A DNA stretch of 64,000 nt from Chrysoperla carnea (GCF_905475395.1 NC_058337.1:92250368-92314367); one strand, 5' to 3'; positions 46,612 to 60,436 are shown, counted from the stretch's first letter. A program made the numbers and translations. The notes: generated by a model from the letters alone, not told the origin.

Positions 46612-48375
46612 TTTTTAATCCCCGAACTAAAAAAAGGGGTGTTATAAGTTTGACCGCTATGCGTCTGTCTGTGTGTTTTTCTGTAGCATCGTAGCGCCTA
46701 AACGGATGAGCCGATATAAAGGGGGTACTTTAGCGGAGAGTGTTCTTAGCTATGTTTCAAGTGCGAGATTAGTGTTTTGTACCCAAAAAACTAAAAAATT
46801 GGCGATGATCTCGATCGATTCAGTTTGGAAAAGGCATGTTTTATAGCTTTAACATATAAATAACTACTATGGAAATGAATGGTCAAATTAAGCTGACTCC
46901 ATTCATTTCGAAAAGTAAAATGGTAAATTAATAAAGTAATTCAAAACAATAATTAAAAAGAACAAGGCCAACTCAAATATTTTAATTTCAATTAAAAAAT
47001 GATAGCACTCTTAGTCTCCTTTTCTTCTCATCTGATGTCCTTGACCATCACTTTGATATTGATTTAAGAAGGAGTGTTATAATTTTAAGTGTTTATCTGT
47101 TCGTCTGTATGTTTCTCAGTGGCATCGTAGCCCCTAAACGGTCGAACTGACTAGATTTTTAGCTAAGTTTCCAAAAATCGGTTACAAGGAATAAATCACA
47201 TTTATCGGGGTTTTTTTAAATTTTGTAATTTTCACTTGTATATAGAGTTCCTGGCAAAATGAATTTTGCATCATTTTTTTTTTCATGGTGATGAAAGTGA
47301 CACCACCATTAAAATTGTATTTAAATAATTTTCAGAACCATATGGAATATCAATACTATAATTATTGAAATAATAACATAATTATTTGGTTTTGTTGTGA
47401 TAATATAAAACCGCTTTGATCACAATCGCTTATTAGGTGAGTAGTTAAGTAATTGCATCATAAATGGTGTAAAATCTAATTTAATTAGTAGTTTTATACT
47501 TATTTGCTGCGAGCAAGAAAATCTAATTTTCAATATTTATTACTATATACTGCAAATCATGTGTATTGTTGTAATAATGTTTCATGTGTAGTGTGTGTAT
47601 TCATAGTAAAATGCAACCAAAAGTTAAGAATCACATTATTGTGTGATTACTAAAATACTTTCATATTATATCATCAAATGAATTGTCTGAATTGAGGAAC
47701 TAACTAATGAAATAAATAAGAACTTACAATATGATTTAATACAAGTGCAAGTTACCGAATTTAAAAAACCCCCCGACAAAGCGATTTATTCCTTGTAAAC
47801 TGATTTTTGGAAACTTTGCTATGAAATGTACTCAATTGGGCCGGTTTGACCGATTAAGTGTTACGATGCCACTGAGAAACACACAGACGCAATTAAAACT
47901 TATAACACTCCTTCCTAAATCAATATCAAAGTGTTGGTCAAGGACATCAGATGAGATGAAAAGGATACTTAGAGAGCAATCATTTTTTGGGACAAATTTT
48001 TGGAAATATTTTAATTGAAATTGAAATAATTGAGTTGACTTTGTTCTTTTGAATTATTGTTTTAAATTACCTAATTATTTTACCATTTCACTTTTCGAAA
48101 TTAATTGAACCAGGTTTATTTGACCATTCATTTCCATAGTAATTATTTATATGTCATGCCTTTTCCAAACTGAATCGATTTTTTAGATCATCGCACAATT
48201 TTTTAGTTTTTTCGGATACAGAAACATGAGCTCTCATTTAAAACATAGCTAAGAACACTCTCCGTTAAATTACCTTTCAAATGAAACCAAAAAAAAATTA
48301 AAATCGGTTCATCCGTTCAGGAGCTACGATACCACAGACGGATAACACAGTCTCACACACATAGCGGTTAAAAGT
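46612..48375. mobile_element. Giant foldback element, about 1.76 kb
   Basis: Left arm about 46612-47240 and right arm about 47735-48375 are inverted copies over some 630 bp each, around a unique centre of about 495 bp. Matching pairs run the whole length: ACCGCTATG/CATAGCGGT at the outside, AGAGTGTTCTTAGCTATGTT/AACATAGCTAAGAACACTCT, TTCGAAAAGTAAAATGGTAA against its diverged partner, CATCTGATGTCCTTGACC/GGTCAAGGACATCAGATG, CCAAAAATCGGTTACAAGGA/its diverged partner, and TCACTTGTA/TACAAGTGC at the inside. The left end keeps CCCCGAAC-GGGGTGTTATAAG, which the right end has lost. The centre has no recognisable transposase, so it is non-autonomous. Confidence 0.8.
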
Positions 48376-48899
48376 AAAATTATTTCAGTGTGACTGAACA
48401 TATTCCATGGAAAAACGGTTTCTACATTGGTTGGTTCCAAGGTTTCTACATTGAAAACACATCGAAAATTTTGGTCTTCATTTTTTAGGCCTTTAATCTT
48501 AGTTGGTCCCAGACCTTGTGACAATATCTTTCGTAGGCCTTAAATATCCACTTGTTTGCTTTCAACTGACGGAACACTTCTAAAACGCAGAGAATTGCAA
48601 GGTTTTCTTAAAAAATCTGTTTCTTTTTCTCAATTGTATTTTTATGCTATAAATTCTACTTTATACTTCAGTTGTAATTAAATCTATTTATTGATATTCC
48701 ACCAGGCTGATCAAATAATTCAATACACTTGCAAGGTTTCAATTCCATTTATAACATTCATGGCACAGAGAGATGATATATTTAGAGAATTTACATTCTG
48801 GAGAAAAACTCTAATATTTCATTTATTATACCTCCTATCTGGGACAAAGATCAACTAACTCTAATTCTGTTTTATTTCTTTATTTTATGTACGGAAGCT
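48376..48899. other. Spacer
   Basis: AT-rich non-coding sequence. Nothing recognised. Confidence 0.4.
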
Positions 48900-48909
48900 T
48901 AGGATCGGG

Positions 48910-49150
48910 CAATTAGAGCCTCAATGGCCGAGCTGCGTCTAAGGCTATAGACTATAACTGATTGTTTACTTAGTCTTAGGTTGAGGGTTCGAATCCAGGC
49001 AGCGCCAGAGTGAACAATTACAATTAATGGGGCGGTCGAATTGATTAAATTGTCGGCGCTTGGATAAGAACGAAGTAACTGGCTCCACTTATATCATAAA
49101 TGTCATTGTATTTTTGAATGTAGTTTAATAAATAAAGATTTACAAATAAT
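48910..49150 (+). mobile_element. tRNA-Leu-like SINE
   Basis: An A-box-like TGGCCGAGCTGCG begins at 48925 and an exact B-box GGTTCGAATCC lies at 48986-48996. TGGCCGAG plus TCTAAGGC and the long gap between boxes recall a leucine tRNA with a variable arm. The T-stem does not pair (GAGGG against CCAGG), so it is not a working tRNA. The tRNA-like head is followed by a unique body of about 100 bases and an A-rich tail (AATAAATAAAG) near 49125-49150, as in SINEs. Confidence 0.55.
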
Positions 49151-52100
49151 GGTATGGGTGGCCTCTGTTATAGGCGTATATGTCAGAGAAACGGAGGTTA
49201 AACCCCATTATCATTATTATTAACTACGCCTTTTAATAACTAGGTTTTTAGCGACCACAGAAAAAAACTCTAATACATTTATGTAGACATGCATAATCTG
49301 TAGGTCGTCTTTTTACCAGAAATAAAAATTTTGTTAAGTATATTAAAAATTATTTTCCATTCTGTTCCTTCTGAGTCTCAATATTTAACTAAAATACGCT
49401 CTCTATTTTTAATACTTTTGTTGAGCGGAGCACACATTCTTTCCCTCTTAACTTTTCCTAGTTAAATCGAAACATTCTGAAATAAACATATAATCTTCTA
49501 ATTTCCCTTTCATCTATGAAATGAGGTAATGGGATTCAACCTATTTGCTAATCAATTTCCATTATCAATAAAATTGGTAAATATGGAAGAACCGACAATC
49601 CCCGCTAGTTTTGAAAAATGAAAACCAATTTTTTCCAATATGTTATCCACGCGGTATACTCTTATGTTTCATCTTTCTAGTTTGCGCAAAATGCTTATCA
49701 GCCTCTACTGAGGCTGAAGCTTGAAAATGTGGTACCTTGACCCATAAACTGTTGTCATTCACGGTCTATATAATGTGTAAAAGTTCACGGGAACACGGTA
49801 AAAATTAAAACTCATTGTTTCTGATTGTTTTCTAGTCCCTTGTGGTATGGAAACAATTCATTAGCTTTGATAAATTGACGCAACTGTTTTCCCAAATTTT
49901 CTATTTCGTGACAAAAGAAGAATATGTATTATTCGAAAAGATCTTCTCTCATAAAATTAATCTAGACTAGATACTATTTAGTCAAAAGTATGCCTGTGTG
50001 AAATTTTCTATGTCTAGCTAACTTTATGAGGAAATTTTGAATATGTATCTAAATGTTAAAAAAATTACACAACATCGATATTTAAGTGATGTGAGTATAT
50101 TAAATTAAATTTAAAATGTTTACATTAATATAATGGCTGTACATACTAATTACAAATAAATAATTAAACATTAGCTGTTTGTATATATTCCGATTCATTT
50201 AAATAATAGATTGGAATTTTAATTAATGTCAATATAATTAGAAATTCATAGATGACTACTGAATGGATAAAATTTTTTATAATGTGCAACTATCGATTAC
50301 TAATTAATTAATTGATTATGTTTGTGCGGTTTTCATTTCTTAAATATATTTTATTAACATATTTGGTAATATTACTGGAAATTTATTTTTAGATTAAGAA
50401 CGAAAATGATGTCAACAATTATTTAACAGGTAGAAAAATTATAATTAAGTACATTTAAGATATTTCGAGACCCGTTATACATGTAAAATTTCAAACGATA
50501 TCCAACACTTTTTTTAATCAAAGTATCACCCGTTTATACATCTTATGTAAAACATGCATACCGATTATCTGAACGGTTTGTTAGAAATTAACTATCAAAG
50601 AAAGTATTAACCAAATGAAGGTGCTCTTATAACAAAAAATGTTGACTTTGATGGATATTTTTTCATTAATAAATCACAAACAGAACTGATCTTAATTTTT
50701 AATTGTTTAATGGTTTGTATCCGAAAACCAAAACAAACTATTCTGGGGTCAATGAAATATTATTTTGACAAAAAGATTTTCTCAAATTCAAGTAGGTACT
50801 TTTATTTTCTGTATAGTAACCAAACTAATAATCTTAATCTAGGTAATTGGTACCACACACCCCAAAAATTTGATTATTGTTTCCACTGGTTTTGTATGCT
50901 TCAAATTTGGGTCATACTTTTAAAATTGGTGATCACAATTAAATTAGCTTTAATAGATTTCATGAATGTGGAGTTCTGGCTTTAGAATTAAGGACAAAGT
51001 GATTGAACTAAAAAGAATGACCCAAATTTAATTTAAAAAAAATTCAATAATTGTCTTTGTTGTCAAAAAAATTGAACTTTTTAACTTTATGACGTCACCA
51101 GAATCCAAAAAATATCTTTGCTCTATGACACACAAATTTTACTCAATTTTGATAAACCAAGATCCCAAAATGAAATACATCAGGGATAGCTAGCGAAAAA
51201 CTGACGTAAAAGTAAAATGAATTTTGAATAGAAAATTTATTGGCTCGGATGTGAAATTTAAAAATAGAAAATTTTAAAAATCTTTCTAATTAATATTTTG
51301 TTTGAAGACAAAAGATAATAAATAGGAGGAAAGTCAAATTTTTTAACTCAAATTCATTTTATCTAACATTTGTGTGTCCTTTCAATTAAGAAACGTACTT
51401 TTGAACCATTTGGTACTAATATTATTATATTGTGTTTGTGTGTGTGTGTGATATTTTAAGATATTTTAGTAGTGGACCAAGCTCCGGCAATTGAGCCATT
51501 GATATCCAAAAGAAAATTCATTTTCATCAAAATAGCTCCAGTAGTTTTTACATTTTACGTGATATTGAGACAAACAGACAAGCAGGCAGACAGGCAATAG
51601 TCTCTCCGTGCAAAAACAGATAATGCTATCTTTTTTACAAGAGAATATCTTTTTCTATTTACAACGAATGTAAAGAGTGTATGTATGCAAAAACAAAATA
51701 CCTAAGAGTACATATTGGTCAAAAAAGACTATTGTAATAAAATTTGTTAGAATTAGAACTTATTTGGTATGCTAAATATTAACGCGAACTCCAATATCAA
51801 TGAAAATAGATGAATACCAAATAGTATAATTCATTATACGATATGATATACCGGATACTTGCCAATTTTCGTTGTTGTTCGTGTTTTGTCTGGCCGCAAC
51901 TGAGGGTTATCAATATGACGCATTGTAAAATTGTTTCTTTAAAAAAAAAAAGATTATATAAGTTTTAATGACTCATCACATATGGCAGCATAATTTAGCA
52001 ACTTAATATCTGAAAATTAGCATAATATGTAAGGCAAATATGAAGATAAAATATAGAAAATTCATTCATATAGAAATTGAAAATTATTATCAGTAGCTAC

Positions 52101-53705
52101 AGAGACAAATATTAATAAAGGATTATAAAAGGAAACTTTGATAACATAAGCTGCTACCCGCAGTAAGATCAGATAAAGTTCAAGTTTCTACTTCGTCGCA
52201 ATAATTTGTGAGTAAATACATTTCAATTTTAACTGAAGCGTATCGTGTATTCCTGTTTATTGAATTTTCTTTATTGAATGTCTATATATTAACGTAGTGC
52301 ATATTAAATATTTAAGGCTCTTCGAGACGGTAAACAAGGTATTTATTATGCTTTTCTTTGTCATACTGTACAACAACAGTTGCTCTATACGCTATTTATT
52401 CCTCATCGAAACTACTAAATTTACTTTTTTATTGTACTCAATTTGTTAGTTTATTGTAAACTAACCTATGGTGCCTATTTTATTGCCTCTATCTCGGCAC
52501 TTAATGAAACTCAAAACGAAAAATAATGTTTTTTTTAATAATATTTTTATAGAAAAATTCGTTTTTATGTAAAATTCTAGGTGTTTAAATATCTTGTGAA
52601 ATTCTTTCAATTACTCAAAACCATTAAAAATTTTACTATTTCGAAATAATGGGGCACCTTGACTTGTCATTATCTTACGGTTTAATTTTATTTAATGAAC
52701 CAAATATTTGCGTTATTGCAAAAATATTATAAAAAAAAACTTTTTGTATCTCATTTTAGAGGTAAAAAAAATTAACAAAAAATTGTGCAGTTTGTATTTA
52801 TACACAGTTTTTCATTGACAATTGTCATTTTTTAACAAATAGTCCCAAATGCCCTTAAATGTTGGAATATTCAATTTTCAAGATATTATTACGTATCTTT
52901 CAATATTTTTCCGTAAGCTTGGGATACATATGGTATTTAGTAAAACTCCTCGTCTTGAATTATAAAATAAATCACATATTATTCCTTTTTTTAAATTATA
53001 GAATACAAATTATACATATCCTGTGGCCAATATTTTATGTGAAAAAAGTATGTTTTAAGTGCAGGGTTTTCGGGCAAATTGGCCCGATTTAAAAAACATT
53101 TAAAAAACAAACATAAAAAACAGAACTTTTCACAAAGAATTCTCGTTTGATCTGTCAGAGTCAGATTTTCAGAATCGTAAAATAATTAAAACAGTGTTGA
53201 TAGTTAATTCATAGCTGGGGAGACTGACTTAGGTATATGTATAATTTTGTATATACTGGTTGCAGGGTTGCCAGAAAGTTTTCATTCAAGTCGCCCCATC
53301 TGTGATCGAAAGTCGCAAAATATTCTGAACAGTCGTCCAATAAAAGTTTGAAAATACCTTAGACATAACAGACTTGAATTTACCAGGTAATTTGAAATTG
53401 ATTTTTTCTAAATAAAAATGCTGAGAAGAACTAAAATAAATTTTTGTATACTCTTTTATAATATAATAATTTCAGAGTCAATGGAAAACTCAAGAATATG
53501 AATTTGATATATATCTTTATTTAAATAAGTGAAATTTATTACTTTTCACACTAAAAAATACAGAGTACAGCAGATTTTCATGCAGAATGAAAAGCGCCTA
53601 ATTTGCGACTTGTCGCCCAAGCTCAAAAAAAGGAGCGTATCCATGAAATAAATCGCCCAATTCGCGATAAATCGCCCCATCTGGCCACCCTGACTGGTTG
53701 TTTAA
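49151..53705. other. Gene-poor region
   Basis: Long AT-rich non-coding stretch. A TG microsatellite lies at about 51434-51450. A repeat tail with CATCAAAATAGCTCCAGTAG followed by ACAAACAGACAAGCAGGCAG lies at 51518-51595 and resembles the 3' end of common insect dispersed repeats. The 50710-50985 frame shows no domain. Confidence 0.4.
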
Positions 53706-54014
53706 TTTACATCTTTTCATGGTACATCTCCCACCAGTATGAGAGCCACCAGTACGTATGTGTACATTAAGCAATGCGTACAAAAAAGACGTGTTCTGGC
53801 ATTTTTTCTTGTTTTGTGTTGAATGTTGCTTCGGTACGCGTTGAGTTGTACACAGCACACACATCAGCAGAAAAACCATCGTACAGCTTAAAAGGAATCG
53901 AAGCTACAACACTTGCAAGGAACATATAACACCTAAAACACCTCTTTCTTACAAGCATTGCTTAACGAATGTAGTCCATCACCCTCGTGGGAGATGCCCA
54001 TGTCAAGATGTAAA
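53706..54014. mobile_element. MITE with about 100-bp inverted arms
   Basis: The ends are TTTACATCTTTTCATGG-ACATCTCCCACCAG on the left and, on the other strand, TTTACATCTTGACATGGGCATCTCCCACGAG on the right. A second matching stretch (TACATTAAGCAATGC on the left, TTAAGCAATGCTTGTA on the right read inverted) extends the arms inward. No transposase-like frame; no clear target duplication. Confidence 0.7.
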
Positions 54015-55926
54015 CTAATCATATTGTATATTAGTTAGGCTCAGAGAGCCTACTCGCTAATGTGTCAAATTGAAAAACTACTAGGCGATGGTGCACGCCA
54101 GTGAATGGCGTACATTACGTGTTTATATGAATCACGACACGGAAAGTTACTTTTGTATTTCACTGTACTACAGTATTTTTGAAGTGTCCTCACATTAAAT
54201 TATTCAATTAAATTTTCAAATCAACCATTTAACTATTAAATGATTGATTGACATCATTGTAAAATATATAAATCCTATAAATATAAATGAAAACTATTAA
54301 AAAACTATTAAAAAAAGGTTTTTTATATCTACTTCCATGTACATCGCTGATTTTTGGTACAAAGCTCCCTTTAGTATCTTAATGTGATGAAAATGGGATT
54401 TCCGGAAATAATTTCAAAGTCACTGATAACAGATGCATGAAAATATTTGCGTATAATAAAAAAACACCTTGAATAAAAAATGAATAATTGAATTCAGTTT
54501 AAAATTGATCGAGCTATGTCAGTTTGAAGTTAATGGAAAAAAGGACTTTTTTTAAGATTTTTTAAACTTGGCACGCCTTGGTCGGACTAAGGATAACCAC
54601 TCATATGCTTTAAAAAGTTTTATTCAAAAAATCGGAATTGAGTGTAAACGTGGAGGTGCATGAATTTGTTGACTTTCTTTCATAGGAGTGTATTCACAAA
54701 TTGGAAAATCAATCAATCGTGATCACAAATATTGTTTTATAGTGGATGCATTTCATCTATGTAAAATATTCCATCAAAACGCCACTCACCCATCCAATAA
54801 AAAGGGTAATATTTGGATTCTTGCCTATTGTATACACACTATTTGTATGCTTGAATGTGAAACAGGGACGATATAAAAAAATACAAAAAAATTTACAGTC
54901 CATTAATTGTGGAATGTACAAAATTATTGAAAGTGTCTAACACCCAACGACTATAAAACATAAAAAGACAAATAATCAATAACAAAATAAAAGTTGTCTT
55001 GCTAAAATTGTGATCCTATTCATTAAACAAATATCTTCAATATGACTTCCGGTCATAGTCTCTTTGTTCTGGTCAATTTCATGCTCAAAATTTGGTAGTG
55101 ATATTAAATCTACTCTTTTGATGAATAGTTTTATTTTCAAAATATATTGCAAACAAATTTTGATTAACATAACACGTAAATTTAGTTCTTATTAATATTT
55201 CTATTCTAACATATTTTGAATATAAAAGAAGAGTCAACACTTCCTGTACATAAAATTTCCTGAATATAAGATATCTTATATCTTTGGGTTGAATGCCTTT
55301 AGTAAATGTAGACAATGTATGCTAAATAGGATATTCTCTATCCAAGTTTAAACGTTCTGTGATTTTACGATTGAAAAAAAAGACAATGGTTGAACGAACA
55401 AATATTCAATCAGTTTTTGTTTTTTGAATTCGGCAGGTAATTAATATATCATTTGTTATTAGAGATGACATTTCATCAATATCAAAAAATATATCAATAG
55501 TATGTTTTTTCAAACTCTACATTTTGCAAACAAGTAGCTTTAATAAATATTGGGTTTTTTTTAACGCTCGATTCTTCTAGTGCGTGTTAATTTAAGCGCG
55601 AGTTTATAAATTTACATGGTGGCAAAAGGAACTATTCAGCAAAAAGTATGTAATAATTTAACATAATACATTCATTACTGCATCGAATATATGGTTTTCA
55701 ACGAATGTTTATCGTAACATGCAGCAACTACCGTACATTGCTGACTGAGCAACCAGCAATTTATGAGCCGATCCCATCTAACGTTTTAAGAATCTTTGAA
55801 AATAAACCAAATATATTAATAAGTATAAACAAAAGCATTTACTTTGTAGTATTATGTAAAAAGTGAAATAAACTAATTCAGTCCCAAAAACTTCTCAGAC
55901 TTTCTCTTAAGAATTAATTGTCAAAA
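54015..55926. other. Spacer
   Basis: AT-rich. Several short overlapping frames (54688-54940, 54976-55315) have no recognisable domain and lack splice context. Confidence 0.4.
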
Positions 55927-56092
55927 TCCCTATATATTATAAATGTGCAAGAAAGGATGTTTGATTGTTACGCTTTCAGGTAAATGGAAGGGGAATAAAA
56001 GAGAGCAAAGGAGGTTAACAAAGGCTATAACGCAGTGGTCTTTTACCAATCTTTACTTTTAAACCCAGCGAAGCGGGCGGGTATGAAACTAG
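55927..56092 (+). mobile_element. Short non-autonomous Helitron
   Basis: A 166-bp element begins TCCCTATATATTATAAATG and ends with a GC-rich hairpin, CCCAGCGAAGCGGGCGGG, 11 bases before a terminal CTAG. The base before it is A and the base after it is T, the A/T insertion site of Helitrons. No target duplication is expected. No Rep/helicase is present, so it would depend on an autonomous relative. Confidence 0.75.
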
Positions 56093-57040
56093 TATAAAAT
56101 AAATTAATTTTAAAAACATATTCCAATTTTATATAAAGATATTCCCATATAATATAAAAACATATTTCACTAGAAATATTTTTTATAATAATCAATGCCT
56201 TTGGAGTACAGGTCCCTAATCCAATTAAGTTATTTCATTCATAGAAGATTATATTGTATGGTAGACTGAAATTGAAACATACGTGTGGGTCGCTTTGAAG
56301 GAAACTAAATGAAAAGCTATAAATATCAATCAATTACCCTTGAAAAATAGTATAATTTTCATTACCAATATAAATTATTTCAAAAAATCAATTGCCCTTA
56401 ATTTAACAATAGATAATGAATGAAAACGAATTGATTTGTAATTGAAGTTTGTCTGAAATATAAATAAAATAACAAAATTAATTTGTAAATAAATTAGAGA
56501 TTATTTAACTTGAATATATTAACCCCAAATGTTTCAATTATGTCTTCAATATAATATTAATAATAATAATAATATACAATTAGAATTGAACATTCATATT
56601 ATATTAACAATAATAATAATAAAATTTATTTAATAATAAATATAAAGACATCATGTTGAATTATTTTGAAAAGATAAAATCTCTCATTCATACATTTTAT
56701 AATATACATATATGTATATTATTATATACATCTGCAGAGTATAATATAGTTTGAGTCAAACATCATGTTCATATTGACTGCGTCATAGGCAAAATATTCA
56801 TCCAGAATACAAATTTAATAAACGCAAATGGTCCAAGAGTTGGTTAAGTCCCTAATAATGATAGTTAATTTTTCAAGCTTTTATCGCCGTTAAAAAAGTA
56901 CAATGTAGATTTACTACTTGGGTCAGTTCATACTGATTGGCAATACTCACAATACTTCTGGCAGTTATTCAATACTGTAATATTATTTATCCATTAAATG
57001 GAACATGGCGATTCGGGCACGGGAATAAACCATCCTTTTA
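56093..57040. other. Spacer with AAT-rich microsatellites
   Basis: TAA/AAT triplet runs at about 56555-56570 and 56608-56640. No gene recognised. Confidence 0.5.
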
Positions 57041-57089
57041 GTGGCGTGGCAACGGTGGCATAACGCCGTTCAAGACTGTCTTGCACGCG

Positions 57090-57510
57090 GATCGCGTCTA
57101 CCACCGGGTGCTGCCTTAAACATCAATGGACAGGTACCCGGTGTACGGAGTACTCTTCGTCCTGACCTGGTCGTTCTGATGAATCTAGCAAGGAAGTAAA
57201 GGTCATCGACATTTGCATTCCATTTTGGGATGCTTCTGGTGCTCTAGAGCTTACTCGACTGCAAAAGTTCGAAAAATATAACCAACTTGCTGCTGAATCA
57301 GCCACGAAAGGCTACAGAATCTCATTGGATGCATTGTCGTTAGTTCGCTCAGGTCCTGGTAAGCTAATAACTATGGGATTACGAAGTCTTTGGGAATAGC
57401 ACCGAGATATATGCAAACTATGGTTCGCTCGATGGTGTCGGAGACGATCCAATGGTCGCGGTACATCTACGTCGAACAACAAACCAGACAGTGGCAGTAC
57501 CATGATTAGC
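57090..57510 (+). pseudogene. Broken R2-type LINE endonuclease fragment
   Basis: A less AT-rich block carries three consecutive plus-strand frame pieces that read as one protein C-terminus. Frame one (to TAA at 57197) has RSTLRPDLVVL. Frame two (57181-57399) has VKVIDICIPFWDASGALE, then LQKFEKYNQLAAE. Frame three (57390-57509) has LGIAPRYMQTMVRSM. The order R-PD, then D after about 20 residues, then K-x-x-K-Y fits the PD-(D/E)xK restriction-like endonuclease of R2/R4/Dong-type LINEs. Two frame shifts and the absence of an RT domain make it a dead 3' fragment. Confidence 0.55.
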
Positions 57511-57587
57511 CCTCGTGACCAATCACAAAGGTACTGGATGGCCCGAACATCTGACCCATCCCCTCCGCCATACATAATTAATTGTAA

Positions 57588-57670
57588 AAAATGTTCCTTA
57601 TAAAAAAATAAACAACTTTTGTTTGAAACATTTTTTCGTAAACATCACTGTTTACCCATGAGGGCGCAAG
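57588..57670 (-). repeat. Truncated inverted copy of the 60437 repeat
   Basis: Read on the minus strand it matches 60437-60520 at roughly nine of ten bases (TTGCGCCCTCA, GTGATGTTTACGAAAAAATG, AAAAGTTGTTTATTTT, TATAAGG-ACATTTTTTA). It follows the R2-like fragment directly. Confidence 0.75.
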
Positions 57671-60436
57671 TTAGCTAAGAAAAATTATATAGGAGGTATA
57701 TTCAGGTACTTATTGTTTATTATGTAAATTTATAATTTACATACATTATGTATATGTTTGTTTGTTTATCTTTCTTACTTATACGACTTAAAAAAACAAT
57801 AAAATACGTAATCAACATGGTACTATACATGGTATTTCAATATTTAACTCTATCAATTGTTTGTTTTCACGTGTTATTTTTAATAAGTGGCTTACACTCT
57901 AGATGTATTATGATTTACCTAGTATTACCACCATGTCTATGCGTACAGACAGACAATGGTTTAATTAAAATAAGTTGTTTCTTTGAATTTACAATTTAGT
58001 GATTAATATATTTGTTTTCGATATGTGTACAAACAATTTGTTTGTATTATCTAAACGTAAGGACACTAAACTTTCAACGATATGAATGTTTAATTTAATA
58101 CATCTAAGTTCAGCTTATTATTACAGTTCGTAGCCTTTATGTGATATTGTTTGTCAGTTAAAAATTGATTGAGACAGACTTCTAAGATATTAAGTTAATA
58201 ATTTTTGATAGACTTAACATTTTAATCAAAAAATTCTTTTTTTAAAATTTAAAGCACAATTCATTCTAAAATATACTACGTTCATAGGGTTTTTTGGTTT
58301 AGAATGATAGTTCATCATTGGATGTTAATCCATAAAGCACTAGTACTTATAAACTTCTGATTTACATAAATCCGAGAATTATATGATTTACACAAATCTG
58401 AAAAGCAGCAATGCTACTACATATGCAAATTTAAAAAAAAAATTGGTCAGTTCAAACTTGTCGAGCGTTCCGTTCGATTTGTATATTTTGATTTTTTCCA
58501 GTCTTTCGAAAAGTTTAGAGTGTTCCAAGTGTTCCAAGTTTTTGGCGTTTATTTTTTAAATTTATTCAAAAACTATACATTAAATGGAAAAAATTCTCCC
58601 AACCTAAGTTTTTGAGGTGAAAATTTTCAATGTATATTTTTTCTTGATTTATAATTTTCGCCACTAGAGCGTAGCGCGAAAAACAAATTTAAGTAAGTAT
58701 AAGCAGGTATTGTTCCATGTACTTGCACGGGGTTATCTTACAAAAACCTGAAACTTTGAAACTTTCAGCATTGTAGAAAATTTCGAAAGCGCCATTTGTA
58801 CATATCATTTTTGTAACTTTGCTATACTATTCGAAAAAATAAAATAAAAAAGTCGTTTGATGGACCAAATATAACTATTGTATTGACCATTTTTCAATAA
58901 AAAATATTTAAATACCTAAAAGTTAATATTCAACTGAATTGGTGACTAGTGAAAAGACACATAAGATATAGACATTACTGATTACATAAATAATCCGATT
59001 AAGGTAGTTCCTCCGCGACAGTCCAGTCAAAAAGTTTTGGACTAATACTATCATTCAATGCATTAACTGTGCTATGACTATTATACATATACCATATATT
59101 ATTTTCACAAGACTGTAGTTACTCACAATTATATCTCCTATACGTATACACACACACACTATGATATATACCTTTACCATTAGTTTTTATATCCTCTCCA
59201 CAAAAAAACATCGCTAAAACGAGTTATTTATTTAAGTTTTTTATCGAAACTATATGGTAAATAATTTTTATTATTTTTTATATATTTTCTAAATATAGTA
59301 TTCTACATTATATTAGTTTTTCATAGAGATGGTGAACGTCATTCATTGATAAATAAATATAATATTTGTAAATTTGTGTATTTTTATACACTTCTCCCAT
59401 GTACACGTACAAATTGCGTCACTTTTAATTGCTAATATCTCATGTATGACATGGTAAATCATCTTCTAATTTTAACAGCATGTGTATTATGAATTAAATA
59501 TTTTATATTCTGAGTTTTGAGAAATTCTTGAAATATCACTTTCGTGTAGGTACTACCTTAAGTAAACCAGTATGGGTCAAATTTTAAATAAAGGTATTAC
59601 CTACCTATATAATTTTAAAATTTTAATATTAAAACAAGAGGTCATCATCAATGTAAAATATAGATGATGAGAACAACAACATATGGTCGCTAGTACTTGT
59701 ATAGATGTACCAATATTGTTTTTTTGGTTGTTGATATTTTCGTTGCCTTTTTTTGGTGTTTTGATGTCAATTTAAATTAATGACATTTTCAACTTTAAAC
59801 AAATATTTATTATTTTATTATATTTAGTAAGTTGTTTAAATTTTGATATTAAACTTGTATTTTATAAATATATATATTTATTTGCGATAACATCATTTTT
59901 ATTTGTAAATATTCTCTTTTATAACTGTATTTGCGTACAAGATGTACAAATAAAATAGCTCTATAAGATAGATTCAATAAATATTCTCGCATTTTAGTCG
60001 CAACATGGCATTGTCGTTGGATATTACGAACGGATCTTAAAATCAACTTTTATAGACAATCAGAAGTTTAAAATACTACCCTACCACATTTATATGCTTA
60101 GGGCCCATAACATTTAGAAAACATCGAATAAAATCTGTTTGCTAAAAAATTAATGCAATCTTTCGACGTTTCAAGTATCTGGAAGAAAACTAGCGACCGC
60201 CTAGATTTAAGATTCACAACCTCTTTGCAAAACCAAATTGTCACTCAACCACTTTGTAAAAAATGCATGTATACTTAATATACAAATAGACTGAACTTCA
60301 TTTAATCTAGTGAAAACAAACAATTGACTGAGTTAGTTGTTAAAATACCATGTACAGACAGTGTTAATTACACTTTTACATTACACACACATACATGTCA
60401 CACGAACATAACTGATATTCCCATATAATTCATACA
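57671..60436. other. Spacer
   Basis: AT-rich with no gene recognised. It separates two inverted copies of the same repeat. Confidence 0.4.

Noticed and set aside
48925..48996. Functional tRNA-Leu gene
   Set aside because: The boxes are good but the T-stem does not pair and a SINE-like body and A-rich tail follow.
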